From the NCBI RefSeq assembly GCF_000772965.1, contig NZ_JPVQ01000003.1, positions 123,849-187,848 on the forward strand: 64,000 bases of DNA. The letters are read 5' to 3'. Both the position numbers and the translations under genes were made by a program. Below the pieces are notes generated by a model, which saw only the letters and a list, made by a program, of their open reading frames with translations, ran no database searches and had not been told where the DNA came from. Of this stretch, positions 62,222 to 64,000 are shown in pieces; the stretch's first letter is position 1; each line of letters begins with the position of its first letter. The stretch comes from Ureibacillus massiliensis 4400831 = CIP 108448 = CCUG 49529 (GTDB lineage: Bacteria; Bacillota; Bacilli; Bacillales_A; Planococcaceae).

Positions 62222-62373
62222 GTTTATCAGTCCTTTCTTAAATATAAAGGCTCTCTTTCAATTATTGTTCACAAATCAGAGCATTATATGTATACCTTTA
62301 TTACTTCGATAGCTTTTTTAACAAACGATTGCTAAAATGTATTAGGATAATTAAAAAATGGGGGACAATTGTC

Positions 62374-63057
62374 GTGACAATACGAAATTGGATTAAATTT
62401 TTCTTCATGTGTATGGTTATTGGCGGCATCGTCACGGGTGTTGCTGGTATTATCATTCGTTGGAACTTTTTCCAACCATATTTAGCCGATGGTGAAATCG
62501 TTGAGTTTTTAGCTGCTTTTGGTTGGATGATTCTTTTAGGTTTTACTATGAGCGTTATCGCACAGGCTGGTTTTTTTGCATACTTAACAATTCATCAAGT
62601 TGGCGTAGGTGTGTTTAAAACATTAACTTTATGGAATTGGGTACAAGCGTTATTAATTCTCATTGTACTATTTGATTTAATTGTGTTCCGTTTTGCACCT
62701 AGTGCACAAGATTATAAGGATTGGTTATTCTACATTGGATTATTGTTAGTTTTAGTTTTTGGTGCAATCGCTACGGCAATAAAAAAAGTTCAATTAACTG
62801 ATAAAAAACACATTTTAGTTTCAGCGTTATTTTTTATGATTGTTATAACTTCTCTTGAATGGATCATTGCATTAATGGGGAGACAAGAAAATATAGATAC
62901 TTATGTTGCATTGTTATTATTCCCACTCGTAGCAGTTAATGCATACCAATTGTTGGCTTTACCGAAGTATAATGCAAAATCGGATGAGGACCGAAAAAAG
63001 CTAGAAGCACGTAGAAAAGAACGACAGCAATCAGTTAAAAAGAAAGCAGAAGCTTAA
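62374..63057 (+). CDS. kbaA: KinB-signalling pathway activator KbaA
   Basis: This 227-residue integral membrane protein has about six membrane helices and a basic C-terminal tail (ARRKERQQSVKKKAEA). KbaA is needed for KinB activation of the sporulation phosphorelay in B. subtilis. GTG 62374 is chosen because TGGGGG lies 8-10 bases upstream; the open frame extends back to 62329. Identity rests on hydropathy, fragments of sequence and gene order. Confidence 0.82.
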   Translation: MTIRNWIKFFFMCMVIGGIVTGVAGIIIRWNFFQPYLADGEIVEFLAAFGWMILLGFTMSVIAQAGFFAYLTIHQVGVGVFKTLTLWNWVQALLILIVLFDLIVFRFAPSAQDYKDWLFYIGLLLVLVFGAIATAIKKVQLTDKKHILVSALFFMIVITSLEWIIALMGRQENIDTYVALLLFPLVAVNAYQLLALPKYNAKSDEDRKKLEARRKERQQSVKKKAEA

Positions 63058-63067
63058 TTTATGTATA

Positions 63068-63109
63068 AAAAAGCTCGTACAAACTGTTCAAAAGTTGTAC
63101 GAGCTTTTT
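63068..63109. terminator. Bidirectional terminator after kbaA
   Basis: A 15-bp perfect stem (63068-63082 with 63095-63109) starts with five A and ends with five T residues, so it acts on both strands between two convergent genes. Confidence 0.92.
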
Positions 63110-63113
63110 GTAT

Positions 63114-63764
63114 TTATGGCAGTTTATTCGTTTTCAATGTATAGCCAAAAATATTTTCTTCTACAGAGATAAATTTAGCCGAATTAATAAATTCTGTAAG
63201 TGATTCAAAATTTGGATTGCTGTTCTCACCTAATTGTACAGAAATAAGGGCACCCTTATGTTCGGCAAAATTGCTACCCTCTTTATATTTAAAAGTAGGA
63301 GATAACATATTGATTTTTTCATTAAATACTGCTTGCTTTAATTCCTCTGTGAATTGATAATCTGTTGTCATAAACCACAAAGGCTTGAAATTGAAATGCT
63401 TCTCGAAAGTTTGCACATCTTTATAAAAAAGTTCTAAGGAATAATCTTTATTCACGTTTCCACCTAATAATCCAACAGGTATGTTTTTCTTCTTAATAGT
63501 CTCGATAAACTTTGGAGAACGTTCTATCCATTCAGCATCTAACATTAATAATGGATAAGGCTGTGATAAAGAATCCAGCCATACTAAAAAACCGTCATGT
63601 GAAAAAGAAACTTCTATAATAACTGATTGTCCATAACTACCTTTTGAAATCACAATAGGTTCTTCTGTCATATTAAATACAGAAATAAAAGAATTCTTTT
63701 GCGGAAAGACAAAAAAGAAGAGTAATAAAGCAAATGCAAATATTATGATAAATTTACGAACCAT
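63114..63764 (-). CDS. Membrane-anchored NodB-fold-like protein, no active site
   Basis: This 216-residue protein has one N-terminal membrane anchor (about 4-21). The pattern LLMLDAEWIERSPKFIETIK followed by KPLWF recalls the middle of polysaccharide deacetylases (strand, Gxx-W, KP-x-F). The DD metal motif is replaced by SFSHDG and the HxxxH motif by GGNVNKDY. In B. subtilis this position holds pdaB, a true polysaccharide deacetylase. It may be a catalytically dead relative. ATG 63764 follows AGGGGAG. The family call is weak. Confidence 0.5.
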   Translation of the reverse strand: MVRKFIIIFAFALLLFFFVFPQKNSFISVFNMTEEPIVISKGSYGQSVIIEVSFSHDGFLVWLDSLSQPYPLLMLDAEWIERSPKFIETIKKKNIPVGLLGGNVNKDYSLELFYKDVQTFEKHFNFKPLWFMTTDYQFTEELKQAVFNEKINMLSPTFKYKEGSNFAEHKGALISVQLGENSNPNFESLTEFINSAKFISVEENIFGYTLKTNKLP

Positions 63765-63832
63765 CTGTTCTCCCCTTTAAAATAGGTTTTTATCTAGTAA
63801 AAATATCTCTCCTAAAAACTTATGAATTGATG

Positions 63833-63862
63833 TTGACTTTCATGAATAAATGATGTTAATAT
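63833..63862 (+). promoter_or_regulatory. rRNA operon promoter P1
   Basis: TTGACT at 63833-63838, an 18-base spacer and TAATAT at 63857-63862. The following 18-base ATGTTAATATATAAAAGT block, which contains the -10, is repeated exactly in P2. Confidence 0.75.
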
Positions 63863-63906
63863 ATAAAAGTCGCTGATAACCGCGATAATTAAAAGTGAAA
63901 AATATA

Positions 63907-63935
63907 TTGACACTTATAACTTTAAATGTTAATAT
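63907..63935 (+). promoter_or_regulatory. rRNA operon promoter P2
   Basis: TTGACA at 63907-63912, a 17-base spacer and TAATAT at 63930-63935 form a strong promoter 73 bases after P1. Tandem rrn promoters are the Bacillus norm. Confidence 0.85.
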
Positions 63936-63940
63936 ATAAA

Positions 63941-64000
63941 AGTTGCTGTTGCGAACGGCAACAAAATGAACCTTGAAAACTGAACAACAAAACGTTAATG
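63941..64000 (+). other. rRNA operon leader (16S gene begins beyond window)
   Basis: A GTTGC..GCAAC hairpin is followed by CCTTGAAAACTGAACAAC, the sequence usually seen a short way before 16S genes in Bacillales. The 16S gene itself is outside the window. Confidence 0.8.

Overview
The window is AT-rich, low-GC Gram-positive DNA from an endospore-forming member of the Bacillales. The best guess is the Planococcaceae/Caryophanaceae (Lysinibacillus/Solibacillus-like), judged from protein sequences recalled from memory; no database search was run. Gene order follows the Bacillus subtilis region from rplJ to an rRNA operon: rplJL, a 16S methyltransferase gene, rpoBC, rplGB-rpsL-rpsG-fusA-tuf, the S10/spc/alpha ribosomal superoperon with secY and adk, ecfA1-ecfA2-ecfT-truA-rplM-rpsI, and then cwlD-salA-gerD-kbaA ahead of rrn promoters. 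The sporulation and germination genes gerD, cwlD and kbaA support a spore former.

Two blocks interrupt this conserved backbone. Block 1 (14.2-20.4 kb, between tuf and rpsJ) holds a complete Bce-type peptide-antibiotic sensing and detoxification module: response regulator, histidine kinase, ABC ATPase and permease. It has a good BceR-type operator in front of the ATPase gene, and a YuiF-like transporter follows. Block 2 (39.95-59.6 kb, between rpsI and cwlD) holds an IS3-family remnant, an aldehyde dehydrogenase, two tandem TPP riboswitches driving thiM-thiD-thiE plus a coupled short-chain dehydrogenase, and a cell-wall amidase next to a two-component system. It continues with an NhaC-family antiporter, a lipoprotein of the PQQ-type sugar dehydrogenase family, a CzrA-like repressor with a CDF metal exporter, a nitrilase and GNAT pair, and a three-gene operon ending in a heterodimeric ABC exporter.

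The most notable points are these. (1) A decayed map (methionine aminopeptidase) pseudogene sits at its normal place between adk and infA. (2) The response regulator at 48.7-49.4 kb is frameshifted in a CA repeat, and shared TAAAGAT direct repeats lie in front of both it and the neighbouring amidase. (3) A 566-bp gap after rplQ carries several strong RNA hairpins. (4) Two near-identical TPP aptamers each have their own terminator. (5) The CDF exporter ends in a natural hexahistidine tail. (6) A NodB-fold-like protein without the deacetylase catalytic residues replaces pdaB. (7) Three 10-bp repeats abut the Shine-Dalgarno of an unrecognised small gene in front of the ABC exporter. Nothing seen amounts to a clearly new defence or mobile system; most of the window is housekeeping sequence. 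No tRNA, rRNA body or CRISPR array was found; the 16S gene should begin just beyond base 64000.
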